Source: JAUILH01 sp965230535 (GTDB lineage Bacteria; Bacteroidota; Bacteroidia; Flavobacteriales_D; JAUILH01). From it: a stretch of 64,000 nucleotides of DNA. Where the stretch lies: assembly GCA_965230535.1 (NCBI GenBank), contig OZ246009.1:1736001-1800000 (forward strand), given 5' to 3'. This document shows positions 51,784 through 60,372 of this stretch, one piece after another. Numbering within the stretch: position 1 is the first letter of the stretch; each line of letters begins with the position of its first letter. A program made the translations under genes and the position numbers. The notes below the pieces were generated by a model that saw only the letters and a program-made list of their open reading frames with translations, ran no database searches and was not told the origin of the DNA.

Positions 51784-52878
51784 ATGAATAAATCAGAAAT
51801 GCATGGAGATGCTATTCCTTTGAAGGAACTAGGATACAGCGAAAAAAATAAAAAATACAGAATCGATAACGACTTAACAGAATTTGAAGTTGGTCGGATA
51901 ATTACAGAACATAAAGAAAGATACTTAGTAAGAACTTCCACTGGCGTATTGGATGCAGAAGTATTGGGGAACCTTCGATATACTGCCAATTCCAGATTGG
52001 ACTTTCCAGCAGTTGGAGACTGGGTGGCCATTTCGACATATGATGGTAACAAGGCCTTCATTCATCAGGTTTTTGAAAGGAAATCAATACTGCTAAGAAA
52101 AAGTGTTGGGAAATATGCAGAGCAGCAAATTATAGCTGCCAATATTGATGTAGCGTTTGTTGTACAGGCCGTCAATCGAGATTTCAACATTAACAGAATC
52201 GAGCGATACTTAACCATTGCCTACGAATCGAACATTGAACCTGTAGTAATCATAACTAAATCCGATTTAATTACTGAAGATCAGTTGGAGACAATGCTTG
52301 AAAGTATCAATACTAGAATTGCCAACATTAAAGTCATTGCTTTGAGTAATGTAAACAAGGCAGGAATAGATGAACTGAAACGCTATATCAAAAAAGGACA
52401 AACATACTGTATGTTGGGATCTTCAGGAGTTGGAAAATCTACACTGATAAACAATCTGGTCGGTCAGGAATTGATGCTTACCAAAACCATTGGAGATGGA
52501 ACCGATAGAGGCAGGCACGCAACTACTCACAGAGAATTGATTGTTATACCAGATAGTGGAATCTTTATTGATAATCCAGGAATGCGCGAACTGGGTGTCA
52601 CAGATGTTGGTTCTGGTTTAGAGCAAACATTTGATTTAATAGCTGAAAAAGCGGCAGACTGCAAATACTCGGATTGCTCACATCAGGTTGAAGCGGGCTG
52701 TGCAGTTATTCAAGCTGTTGAAGATGGAGAGATTGATGAAGATTACTATCAAAACTTCTTAAAGTTAAACAAAGAGAAAGAGCACTATCAATCAACCGCT
52801 TTGGATAAGAAAAGGAAAGATAAAAATCTATCTAAACTGATTAAAAACTCGAAGAAAATTAAAAATAAGAGGAGATAG
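51784..52878 (+). CDS. rsgA: Ribosome small subunit-dependent GTPase RsgA-like
   Basis: This 364-residue protein has an OB-fold N-terminus (YLVRTSTGVLDAEVLGNLR ... AVGDWVAI). The circularly permuted GTPase order is G4 ITKSD, then G1 LGSSGVGKSTLIN, then G3 DNPG. A C-terminal zinc motif follows (CKYSDCSHQVEAGCAV). RsgA checks late 30S assembly. The ATG at 51784 is preferred over the adjacent GTG at 51781. This GTPase lies just beyond the integrase relic and not in a ribosomal gene context, so it could be a second, acquired copy; whether another rsgA exists cannot be seen here. The C-terminal tail is very Lys-rich. Confidence 0.92.
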   Translation: MNKSEMHGDAIPLKELGYSEKNKKYRIDNDLTEFEVGRIITEHKERYLVRTSTGVLDAEVLGNLRYTANSRLDFPAVGDWVAISTYDGNKAFIHQVFERKSILLRKSVGKYAEQQIIAANIDVAFVVQAVNRDFNINRIERYLTIAYESNIEPVVIITKSDLITEDQLETMLESINTRIANIKVIALSNVNKAGIDELKRYIKKGQTYCMLGSSGVGKSTLINNLVGQELMLTKTIGDGTDRGRHATTHRELIVIPDSGIFIDNPGMRELGVTDVGSGLEQTFDLIAEKAADCKYSDCSHQVEAGCAVIQAVEDGEIDEDYYQNFLKLNKEKEHYQSTALDKKRKDKNLSKLIKNSKKIKNKRR

Positions 52879-53027
52879 ACGAGCAAAAGACATTTTGAAT
52901 TTGTTAAGGAGCTTAACCTGACTCGGTTTTATGTATGACCGAAACATTCTTAAACCGATCTGCGAAAATCTCTGAAGAAGAACTCCCAATTAATTCCTAA
53001 ATTGAGAGAACCTTATTATCTGATGTT

Positions 53028-53732
53028 ATGCGGATTCTACTTTATATAGGATGTTTTCTATTTGCGGGAGTCTCTCAGTCGCAATGTTATTTTTCAACTA
53101 CCGGTGATTCAGTCATGATTGTTGACTCGTATTGGCGCTCGTGGGATACTACCCAATACACCTATTTTTATCAATATAGAGTTCTGGTGCATGATGCTAA
53201 ATACGGAACCAGGGAACTGGAAAAGGGAAAAAGTTCATACAGTGGTCCGGGAAAGGACAGACACCGTGTTGGTTTCCGAATTCCGGATAGTCTATTGGGA
53301 ACTTTCACAGAAAAAGCAAAATATTTTGATGTGGAAGAATTAGATTCCGTAGTGCAAATGGATGCGAACATCTGGGCTTTGAAGAGAGTTAAATTGGAAG
53401 AAGGCGGCTGCTCCAAAGGATGTTCGTGGCGATCATATTATCGTGCATCCTCTAAATGCCAATTGTCCTTTTTTGGAAAAAGTATATGGGAGAAAGAAGT
53501 CAAGAATCTTTATTTTGTTGACTCTGATTATATCGCCTGGGGCAAAAGACCAAAAAAAAGATCGGCTTCATACTTTCAGGAATCTCCAGGAATCAGCTGG
53601 CCTATAGAAGTGTATTGGTCTGAGAGATTTCAAACCTATTTGGTCAATGTATACTATTCCACCCGAAGGTTTAGGGAAAGAGACAGATCTAATCAATACA
53701 ACAAAGAATCATTTATGATATCGCTAAAGTAA
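53028..53732 (+). CDS. Uncharacterised secreted protein
   Basis: This 234-residue protein has a signal peptide (LLYIGCFLFAGVSQS) and a mature part rich in Tyr, Arg, Lys and Ser (RKRSASYFQESPGISW). Four cysteines are visible in the mature part. No family is recognised. It is convergent with the next gene, 10 bases away, and no hairpin terminator is visible. Confidence 0.65.
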   Translation: MRILLYIGCFLFAGVSQSQCYFSTTGDSVMIVDSYWRSWDTTQYTYFYQYRVLVHDAKYGTRELEKGKSSYSGPGKDRHRVGFRIPDSLLGTFTEKAKYFDVEELDSVVQMDANIWALKRVKLEEGGCSKGCSWRSYYRASSKCQLSFFGKSIWEKEVKNLYFVDSDYIAWGKRPKKRSASYFQESPGISWPIEVYWSERFQTYLVNVYYSTRRFRERDRSNQYNKESFMISLK

Positions 53733-53742
53733 GGTCGATTAA

Positions 53743-54213
53743 CTATTTCCTCTGAAACTCTCCCATCACAAATTCACCTTGCCAGATGGTCTTTCCTTCG
53801 TTGTCCAGTACTTTAACAGTTCCGTCAAGAAATCCTTTTTTACAACGACCAATTAACTGATGGTTGTCCATTTTGTCTTTGATTTTTCCTGAAAATGGCC
53901 TTCCATTTTTGCATTTATAGTAAGTACCAATCTCTGTTTCGGATAATTTGCACTCAAGGATGGGTAATTCATAAATCTCATCAAGGCATTTGCCCTCAAA
54001 TCTAAACCATCCGTTTGCGGGGACCGTCCTGTGATAGGTTTCTCCTATCCGTGTTTGGTAGTACCTGTTGTTTTTCTTTTCGATTGCGCAGTTAACGGAA
54101 ACCGAATCCGATACTTTAGTTTTTATAGGGACTATCTGACCATAGGATAAAGGAGCCAGAAGTAATAATGTTAAGATGATAGTTGCTCTTGGAATGTAAT
54201 ATGTTGCTTTCAC
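53743..54213 (-). CDS. Uncharacterised secreted protein
   Basis: The frame opens at TTG 54261, but GTG at 54213 places a good signal peptide at the N-terminus (MKATYYIPRATIILTLLLLAPLSYGQ), giving 156 residues. The C-terminal half contains YYKCKNGRPFSGKIKDKM and LIGRCKKGFLDGTVKVLDNEGKTIWQGEF, which resemble MORN/YwqK-type repeats. Function is unknown. The start lies close to the MarR operator region but is divergent from the MarR gene. Confidence 0.65.
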   Translation of the reverse strand: MKATYYIPRATIILTLLLLAPLSYGQIVPIKTKVSDSVSVNCAIEKKNNRYYQTRIGETYHRTVPANGWFRFEGKCLDEIYELPILECKLSETEIGTYYKCKNGRPFSGKIKDKMDNHQLIGRCKKGFLDGTVKVLDNEGKTIWQGEFVMGEFQRK

Positions 54214-54308
54214 GGTTATCAGGTAATTGGTAGAGCTAATTTTCAACAAAAATAGCGCCAATATTCTTTGAATGGTTTATTCGGGTTTGATTGAAAAAGA
54301 GATTTAAT

Positions 54309-54354
54309 GTAACCAGTTACGTATTTTTAACTATATTTGCGTAACCAGTTACGT
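54309..54354 (+). promoter_or_regulatory. Twin MarR-type operators around a TAnnTTTG promoter
   Basis: GTAACCAGTTACGT occurs twice (54309-54322 and 54341-54354), 32 bases apart. Its core GTAAC-CA-GTTAC is palindromic. The -7 element TATATTTG (54332-54339) lies between the copies, and the second copy covers the expected transcription start. Autorepression by the MarR protein encoded five bases downstream is likely. Confidence 0.75.
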
Positions 54355-54359
54355 TAATT

Positions 54360-54842
54360 ATGGAAAAAGATTTTTTAAGAACCTTAGAATATGCCGGGTT
54401 TACGGCCAGGATAAAACGACTAAGCGATACGCTCATGTATGAGGCCAGAAGCATCTATGATGGCACCGAAATAGATATTGAACCCAATTGGCACTTGATC
54501 TTTTTACTTCTCAAAGAAGAAAAGGAGTTAACCGTTACAGAAATTTCAAAGAAGTTGGGTTTCTCTCATCCAGCGATTATTAAAATCACGAAAAAAATGA
54601 AGGATCAAGGATACTTGGAAGGCGTTGTAGATGGAAGGGACAGTAGGAAAACTTTGCTCAGATTGAGTTCTAAGAGTCTTGAAAAGCTTCCTCAATTTGA
54701 GCAAAAATGGGAGGTGATTCAGAGTATCATAGGAAATGTAATTGGTCAGGATTTTCTTCCCCGATTGGCTGAAGTAGAAGATAATTTGAAAGAGAAAAAC
54801 TTAAAAGAACGATTTATTGAAAAAAACGAGAACAATGGATAA
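54360..54842 (+). CDS. MarR family transcriptional regulator
   Basis: This 160-residue protein has a MarR winged helix (LTVTEISKKLGFSHPAIIKITKKMKDQGYLEGVVDGRDSRKTLLRLS, about 54-100) with helical dimerisation ends. The wing carries the conserved DGRDSR motif. Two palindromic operators sit around its promoter. Its stop overlaps the following GNAT gene by eight bases, so the pair forms an operon. The inducing ligand is unknown. Confidence 0.92.
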   Translation: MEKDFLRTLEYAGFTARIKRLSDTLMYEARSIYDGTEIDIEPNWHLIFLLLKEEKELTVTEISKKLGFSHPAIIKITKKMKDQGYLEGVVDGRDSRKTLLRLSSKSLEKLPQFEQKWEVIQSIIGNVIGQDFLPRLAEVEDNLKEKNLKERFIEKNENNG

Positions 54843-55302
54843 GCATGTCGAGATAGTAGAATTTAAGAAGGAGTTTGCACCACAGTTCGCACAACTCAAT
54901 TTTGATTGGCTTGAAAAATACTTTTATATCGAAGATTATGATAGAGAGGTGTTGACCAATCCGGAAAAATACATCCTAAACGATGGTGGACACATATTTT
55001 TTGCAATGGTTGATGATCAGGTTGTGGGAACCGTGGCCTTAATCTATAGAGGAGAAGAAGGTTTTGAATTGTCCAAAATGGCCGTAACGGAGAAGTTTCA
55101 GGGTTTGAGAATAGGGCAAAAGCTGATGTATCACTGCATTCATTTTGCTCAAACTCACAAGATAAGTCGCTTGTTTTTGGATTCTAACACGACTCTTAAA
55201 CCTGCAATCAACCTGTATAACAAGGTTGGTTTTAAAGAGATTCCTGTTCCCAAAGATTCTCCTTATGAACGTTGCAATATTCGAATGGAATTAAACGTAT
55301 AA
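54835..55302 (+). CDS. GNAT family N-acetyltransferase
   Basis: From ATG at 54835 the protein has 155 residues. It shows the GNAT fold: VVGTVALIYRGEEGFELSKMAVTEKFQGLRIGQKLMYHCIHFA with the acetyl-CoA loop QGLRIGQ, and the C-terminal NLYNKVGFKEIPVP. An alternative upstream ATG at 54817 is inside the MarR gene and adds six residues. It is coupled to the MarR gene and followed by a small membrane protein. The substrate is unknown. Confidence 0.9.
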   Translation: MDKHVEIVEFKKEFAPQFAQLNFDWLEKYFYIEDYDREVLTNPEKYILNDGGHIFFAMVDDQVVGTVALIYRGEEGFELSKMAVTEKFQGLRIGQKLMYHCIHFAQTHKISRLFLDSNTTLKPAINLYNKVGFKEIPVPKDSPYERCNIRMELNV

Positions 55303-55304
55303 AC

Positions 55305-55511
55305 TTGTCTGCTGCAATAGGATATATCGCTCTGGGGATTGCTTTGTTTGGAATGTCTAGTAAAGACATGATCAAATTGAGACTATGGCATTTGTTGTCA
55401 AGTTGTTTGTACCTTATATACGGACTCATTATTTCAGAATACCCCATTATAATCGGTGCTATTTTGTATTGTAGCATACATGTTTGGAAACTTTACGGAG
55501 CAAAGCAGTGA
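55305..55511 (+). CDS. Small membrane protein, YgjV-like
   Basis: This protein is about 69 residues from TTG at 55305; a TTG at 55272 would overlap the GNAT gene. Three hydrophobic helices are seen (AIGYIALGIALFGM, LWHLLSSCLYLIYGLII, PIIIGAILYCSIHVWKLY). The pattern GYiaL ... Klrl...SclyliYGlii resembles the YgjV-like inner membrane family. It starts two bases after the GNAT stop, so it is probably the third gene of the MarR operon. Confidence 0.6.
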   Translation: MSAAIGYIALGIALFGMSSKDMIKLRLWHLLSSCLYLIYGLIISEYPIIIGAILYCSIHVWKLYGAKQ

Positions 55512-55633
55512 TTAGGGAAGCCACAAATAAAGACAAGGAAGCTGTTTGGGAAATTTTTCAAACTGTGATACAAACGGAAGATACCTACGTTTTTGAAGCA
55601 AACACACCTAAGAGCGATTTGGATAAGCATTGA
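55508..55633 (+). pseudogene. Truncated GNAT acetyltransferase remnant
   Basis: The frame from GTG at 55508 reads IREATNKDKEAVWEIFQTV, then EDTYVFEANTPKSDLDKH and TGA. This is the normal start of a GNAT acetyltransferase in which the next residue is usually Trp (TGG), so a nonsense change is likely. The rest of the family domain is missing before the next gene. It overlaps the preceding stop by four bases, so it was once part of the operon. Confidence 0.6.
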
Positions 55634-55712
55634 TTTTTTCTGAGCGAGAATACTCTAAGTGTTGGCTAGGATTGTAAAAAGCTGTAATTTTATACTCACT
55701 AAAAAGAATATC

Positions 55713-56054
55713 ATGTTAAAATCAAGTATCATTTTGCTTTTAAGCCTTTTTGCAATGACAGCAATGGGTCAGAAAAAGGTGGAAACGGTTTCCATCAAGA
55801 CAAATACTTACTGCGACCACTGTAAAAAGTGTGAGTCTTGCGGACAAAAAATCGAGCACGATTTAGTTTATGTGAAAGGCATTAAACGAGCCACTTTTAA
55901 TGAATCAGATACGAGCATTACTGTAATGTATAAAACCAGCAAAATCACGGTGGAGACAATTCGGGAAGAAATCGCTTTGTTGGGATTTGATGCGGATGAC
56001 ATACCAGCAGATCCGGATGCTTACGAGAAACTCGACGGTTGTTGTAAGAAGTAA
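55713..56054 (+). CDS. Secreted heavy-metal-associated (HMA-like) domain protein
   Basis: From ATG at 55713 the protein has 113 residues: a signal peptide (IILLLSLFAMTAMGQ), then an HMA-like ferredoxin fold. The usual CxxC is expanded to YCDHCKKCESCGQKIE. The C-terminal half fits the fold (VKGIKRATFNESDTSITVMYKTSKITVETIREEIALLGFDAD) and it ends in CCKK. Such periplasmic proteins may bind copper or other soft metals. An upstream TTG at 55659 would put 18 extra residues before the signal peptide and is unlikely. A terminator follows. Confidence 0.85.
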   Translation: MLKSSIILLLSLFAMTAMGQKKVETVSIKTNTYCDHCKKCESCGQKIEHDLVYVKGIKRATFNESDTSITVMYKTSKITVETIREEIALLGFDADDIPADPDAYEKLDGCCKK

Positions 56055-56073
56055 GCTATTACCACAATGAATT

Positions 56074-56109
56074 TAAAAAGCTCTGAATGTTGATTTCAGG
56101 GCTTTTTTT
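56074..56109 (+). terminator. Terminator after the HMA-like gene
   Basis: AAAGCTCTGAA and TTTCAGGGCTTT form a stem (one mismatch or wobble) followed by seven T, 20 bases after the stop. Confidence 0.75.
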
Positions 56110-56247
56110 ATGGATAAATCCAGGCTTGTTCTAAGAATGGTTTTATCATTAATCCCTGAATAAAACCACCTATCCCAACTTCTCAACCAGTGGTAATACC
56201 GTATGGGTTGTTATGGATTTATGCTAACACCGAGTAGGGATTTGATT

Positions 56248-56255
56248 TATTTTTG
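56248..56255 (+). promoter_or_regulatory. -7 promoter element of the TonB-dependent receptor gene
   Basis: TATTTTTG fits TAnnTTTG and ends four bases before the receptor ATG, predicting a leaderless transcript. A clear -33 TTG at 19-21 bases was not found. Confidence 0.45.
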
Positions 56256-56259
56256 CACC

Positions 56260-58683
56260 ATGAAGTATTTCTACGCTATTTTGGTTTTGTTACTGGCCAA
56301 TGTCTCATTTTCACAGTCTGTTGTGAAAGGAACCATGCAAACTCCTGATAAACAACCGGTGATGTTTGCCAATGTTATTTTGTTTAGTGCCAGCGACAGC
56401 TCTGTTGTAAAGGTTGAAACAACATCAGATTCCGGAGAGTTTGTGATGATGAACATCAATTATGGCAATTACTACCTGTTGGGGAAATCAGTTGGTCTGG
56501 AAGATTTGATTGTGAGCGATATCAAAGTAAACGGACCAACAACAGATTTGGGCGTTTTAAACTTTGCTGATAGTGGTGATAGTTTAGGAGGCTTAACGGT
56601 AGTCGCTGAAAGAGATTTGGTAGAAGTTAAACCAGACCGTACTGTATTTAATGTTGAAGGAACGGTGAACAGTGTTGGATCCAATGCCCTTCAATTGCTA
56701 AGAAAAGCACCTTCTGTAACGGTTGATAACAACGACAATATCAATATTATGGGAAGAGCCGGAGTGATGGTGTATATTGATGGAAAACGTTTGCCATTGG
56801 CCGGAGAAGATTTGGCAAATTTCCTTAAAAATCTTCCGGCAGAGCAGATCGACAGAATTGAAATCATCACGTCTCCGGGAGCAAAGTATGATGCCGAAGG
56901 AAATGCAGGTATTGTAGATATCCGACTTAAGAAGGATAAATCAATTGGAGCAAATGGATCTTTAAGTGGTACTTATACACGTGGAGATTTAACCAGATAC
57001 AACATCAACGGAAGTGGGAATTACCGCAATAAAAAAATGAATGTGTACGGTTCGGCCGGATACAGCCAGAACGACAACTTGTTTGAGATTTTAGCTCAAA
57101 ACTACCAGAATGGGATTGCTCTGGACGAGTATAACTATGCGCAGAACAACAGAAACATGTTTAACTACAGATTGGGAAGTGATTTCTTCCTGAACAGAAA
57201 CCACACAATTGGTTTCCTGGTGTCCGGAGCAACGGTGGATGGAGAGTTGATTGGTGAAAATGATGTAAATATCAGTGACGCCAATACGCCTAATCAGGTC
57301 GACAGTGTTCTCATTGCAAATTCGTCAGGAAATAGTGAGAGATTACAAGGTACCTATAACTTAAACTACAGTTATTTGGGAGATTCAGGTCAGGTTTTAA
57401 CTATGGATTTGGATTATGGTAATTACACCAATACTGACAGAAGATTCCAGCCAAATGTGTATTACACACCTGACCAGCAAACAGTTTTGGAAGAGAATGT
57501 TCTGAGTTTCAATACACCCAATGAAATTGATATTTATACCGCCAAATTGGATTATGAGCAAAAACTCGGAAAAGGAAAATTCGGTATTGGAGGAAAGTAT
57601 AGTAAGGTGGTAACAAAAAATACGTTTGAGGTATTTGATGTGCTCAATAGTAGTGAGTTTATTGACAATTCCAGATCTAATAAATTCGATTATGATGAGA
57701 ACGTATATGCAGGGTATTTGAGTTATGCGGCCAGACTAGGAAAGAGATGGTCATTGACCAGTGGGGTACGTGGTGAGTATACTAAGTCTACCGGTGATTT
57801 GGTAGCTTATGATACAAGCAAGCAGGAAGATCCGGTAAATCAGGAATACTTCAATCTATTCCCAAGTGTTGGTTTGTTGTTCAACTTCAAGCCAAAACAA
57901 AGCCTTGGATTGAATTACGGCAGACGAATCAATCGTCCGGATTACAATGTCTTAAACCCATTCAGAAACCAATTGAGTGAAGTATCTATTGAGAAAGGAA
58001 ATGCTTTCTTAAGACCTGAAATCGTTAACAATGTGGAGCTGAGCTATACCTTGTTCTACATGTATACATTTAAGTTGGGATATAGCAGAACAACCAATGC
58101 CATTACGAGATTAATTGGTCCGGATGATGTAGATCCAAGAGCCATGTTTGTTTCCTGGGATAACCTGAGCACACAAGATGTTTATAGTGCTAACATCAGT
58201 TTACCGTTGCAAATTAAAAAATGGTGGCAAGCCTTCATTAACCTGAGTGCATCTTATTTGGACAACCAGGCCGATTATGGAGACGGAGCCATTGTTGATG
58301 TGCAGGTGTTTACCTACAACATGTTCCAATCGCATACGTTTAACTTACCAAAAGCCTTCAAACTTGAAGTATCAGGTTTTGTAAATGGCCCTGGAGTATG
58401 GGGAGGTGTATATAAGTATGATGCCAACTACCAGTTGAATTTAGGTTTACAACGTAAGTTCTTAAAAGATGCTTTGAAAGTTCGTGTGAGCTACAACAAC
58501 ATTACCAACCGTAAAGGTTTCTATGGAACATCTTCATTCAACGGACTTGTGTCTGAAAGTGAAGGACGTTGGGATAACCGTTTCTTCAGCATCAGTGCAA
58601 GCTACAACTTTGGTAACCAAAACATCAAATCCAGAAAACGTAAGACTGGTATTGAAGACGAGAAGGGCAGAGTGGGAGAGTAG
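56260..58683 (+). CDS. Outer membrane beta-barrel / TonB-dependent receptor-like protein
   Basis: From ATG at 56260 the protein has 807 residues. It has a signal peptide (ILVLLLANVSFSQ), then a carboxypeptidase-regulatory-like domain (VVKGTMQTPDKQPVMFANVIL). A plug-like domain follows (LLRKAPSVTVDNNDNINIMGRAGVMVYIDGKRL ... IDRIEIITSPGAKYDAEGNAGIVDIRLKK), then a large beta-barrel of the OMP_b-brl_3 type. It ends at a short basic tail rather than a classical aromatic C-terminus. No partner SusD or substrate gene is adjacent, so the ligand is unknown. GTG/ATG codons upstream (56203) are outside the promoter-defined start. Confidence 0.9.
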   Translation: MKYFYAILVLLLANVSFSQSVVKGTMQTPDKQPVMFANVILFSASDSSVVKVETTSDSGEFVMMNINYGNYYLLGKSVGLEDLIVSDIKVNGPTTDLGVLNFADSGDSLGGLTVVAERDLVEVKPDRTVFNVEGTVNSVGSNALQLLRKAPSVTVDNNDNINIMGRAGVMVYIDGKRLPLAGEDLANFLKNLPAEQIDRIEIITSPGAKYDAEGNAGIVDIRLKKDKSIGANGSLSGTYTRGDLTRYNINGSGNYRNKKMNVYGSAGYSQNDNLFEILAQNYQNGIALDEYNYAQNNRNMFNYRLGSDFFLNRNHTIGFLVSGATVDGELIGENDVNISDANTPNQVDSVLIANSSGNSERLQGTYNLNYSYLGDSGQVLTMDLDYGNYTNTDRRFQPNVYYTPDQQTVLEENVLSFNTPNEIDIYTAKLDYEQKLGKGKFGIGGKYSKVVTKNTFEVFDVLNSSEFIDNSRSNKFDYDENVYAGYLSYAARLGKRWSLTSGVRGEYTKSTGDLVAYDTSKQEDPVNQEYFNLFPSVGLLFNFKPKQSLGLNYGRRINRPDYNVLNPFRNQLSEVSIEKGNAFLRPEIVNNVELSYTLFYMYTFKLGYSRTTNAITRLIGPDDVDPRAMFVSWDNLSTQDVYSANISLPLQIKKWWQAFINLSASYLDNQADYGDGAIVDVQVFTYNMFQSHTFNLPKAFKLEVSGFVNGPGVWGGVYKYDANYQLNLGLQRKFLKDALKVRVSYNNITNRKGFYGTSSFNGLVSESEGRWDNRFFSISASYNFGNQNIKSRKRKTGIEDEKGRVGE

Positions 58684-58686
58684 TAG

Positions 58687-59325
58687 CTAAATTTGAATAG
58701 TACTACCTTCTTCAACCCCAAATCCTTTCCAGTAAACCAGAGCGCCTAAAACGCTGCCGTATACGATATGGCCAACCAGACTGCCCATTACATTGAGTGT
58801 GCTTAACTCAAACATCATGCTTTGTCCGTGCTCAGAGAAAATGAGAACCACATCAAGGCATAGCCAGATAAACAGGCCATATATTAAGCCAACTACCAGT
58901 TTGTTAAATCGAATTGGGAAATAACTGGTTAGAACTACAAAGGCGATCCCCATTCCGCCTCCATTTCCAATATATCTCCAGGCATAACCAACCAAAGGAT
59001 GTACATTCTCTGCGTCCATAACCCAGTCTCCAATGGTAGGAATGAAGTCTCCCCAACCAGCCATCATAAAAGGAATCCTGGATAAATCGTAGACAGAAAC
59101 TGCCAGCAAGCCATATAACCAGCCTTTCAAAATAACTTTGCCCAGTTCCCTGTCTGTTATGCCAATCAAAGCAATTAACAAGAATGCGGGAATCACAATG
59201 AATCTGGCTGAATGGTACAAATCAATCCATCCGAATACATGACAGGCAATTGCCGAAATGGCTGAAGTTGCCAGCGCACAAATCAGGAGAATTTTTGCAG
59301 TTTTTATGGTTTTGGCTTTGGTCAT
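58687..59325 (-). CDS. Uncharacterised multi-pass membrane protein
   Basis: This 212-residue protein has about six hydrophobic helices (ILLICALATSAISAIACHVFGW, FIVIPAFLLIALIGI, GLLAVSVYDLSRI, MGIAFVVLTSYFPI, LVVGLIYGLFIWLCLDVVLIF, VMGSLVGHIVYGSVLGALVYW). No family is assigned. The next gene upstream on the same strand is 13 bases away, so the pair is probably cotranscribed. The stop is convergent with the receptor gene, four bases away. Confidence 0.75.
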   Translation of the reverse strand: MTKAKTIKTAKILLICALATSAISAIACHVFGWIDLYHSARFIVIPAFLLIALIGITDRELGKVILKGWLYGLLAVSVYDLSRIPFMMAGWGDFIPTIGDWVMDAENVHPLVGYAWRYIGNGGGMGIAFVVLTSYFPIRFNKLVVGLIYGLFIWLCLDVVLIFSEHGQSMMFELSTLNVMGSLVGHIVYGSVLGALVYWKGFGVEEGSTIQI

Positions 59326-59338
59326 GGCGTGTGCAGTT

Positions 59339-60070
59339 TTAGTCGTTCATTTTTCCTTTTAAAGACTTAGGTGTAACTTCTTTATTGTCTTGGGCAGGAA
59401 CTTGTTCATTTTCCATATTAGAGTTCTTAGAGATGCCTTCTAACTTACTTTTCATTTTTTCAAGTTCTTTTTCCATTTCTTCAATCGCTAACATTTCTTC
59501 AATTTCCGGCATCACACCTCCGCAACTCCACAATTCAAACTCATACATGTCAGGTTCAATCTCGTCAGTGTAAATAGTTGCAGTATCCAGTTTAGAAATT
59601 AAGGTTCTGAAATCTTCGTCATTCCACTCAGGAAAATATTCTTTGGTGATTGGTGGAACGTATAATACTTCATCAATCTTACCCAAATCGTCTACATGAA
59701 AAGCATATCTGTGCTTATTCTTTTTGTTACCAGGCTCTGTATAATGCGTCCGCATTATCATATTGTTGATGGTGTCTATATGTATGTCGCCAAATTTGAT
59801 AGAACTTAAATGCCCTTTATCTGAAAGAGATTGGTATGGATCCAGAAACTCAGGAGCTGCTTGCATACTTTTGTATCTCCAGTACGAATAATCCGGATTT
59901 CTGAATTTAAATTCTGTTGCAGTGTCCTTTTCGTGTAGGGCTTTCACAAATAGGGCCAACTGAGCCTTTACTTGTTTCGGATTTTTAAGATCAAAACTAT
60001 ACTGATCGTCCTGTGCGTTGAGAGAGAAAGATAAACATCCTGCAAGTGCTAAAGAAAAAATATGCTTCAT
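59339..60070 (-). CDS. Uncharacterised secreted protein
   Basis: This 243-residue protein has a signal peptide (FSLALAGCLSFSLNAQ) and an acidic mature part. A C-terminal predicted coiled coil is seen (MPEIEEMLAIEEMEKELEKM). No domain is recognised. It is upstream of the membrane protein gene in the same orientation. Confidence 0.65.
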   Translation of the reverse strand: MKHIFSLALAGCLSFSLNAQDDQYSFDLKNPKQVKAQLALFVKALHEKDTATEFKFRNPDYSYWRYKSMQAAPEFLDPYQSLSDKGHLSSIKFGDIHIDTINNMIMRTHYTEPGNKKNKHRYAFHVDDLGKIDEVLYVPPITKEYFPEWNDEDFRTLISKLDTATIYTDEIEPDMYEFELWSCGGVMPEIEEMLAIEEMEKELEKMKSKLEGISKNSNMENEQVPAQDNKEVTPKSLKGKMND

Positions 60071-60372
60071 AACTAATTGGTTTTGATAATTCTACTCCAA
60101 ACTCATTATTTCGTTTCGTTTTTGACCCTTAGAATGAGTAAACGTGACGTTTCGTTTAGAATTCGTACACCTCAAAGAGGTGAAGGTTCATATAATAGAT
60201 GAATGAAACTCACTAATTCCATATTAAAACTGATGCGCGATTAAATCGCGTACCAGTTTAAATTTAATCGCGCCCCAGTTTTAACTGTCTTACCAAGTGG
60301 AAGTCCATCTTCACCCAGTGGCATTAATCTGATCGAGATATTAACGTACTTTTATTGGACAAAGTATTACCT
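60071..60372. other. Intergenic region with palindromic repeat copy
   Basis: No gene is seen. The region holds the first copy of a tripartite palindromic repeat (60226-60282) and a small hairpin ACCTC/GAGGT near 60170. It is the divergent promoter region for the secreted-protein gene and the WG-repeat gene; no full consensus promoter was found. Confidence 0.5.
60226..60282. repeat. Interspersed palindromic repeat, copy A (three arms)
   Basis: Arms AAAACTGATGCGCGATT, AATCGCGTACCAGTTT and TTTAATCGCGCCCCAGTTTT alternate in orientation. Related copies lie at 61775-61829 and 62733-62770. Confidence 0.8.

Noticed and set aside
52879..53027. Short gene-like scraps (HFEFVKELNLTRFYV and MTETFLNRSAKISEEELPIN) after the RsgA gene
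   Set aside because: They are in different frames, both very short, and no complete domain can be rebuilt; possibly decayed DNA but not supportable as a gene.
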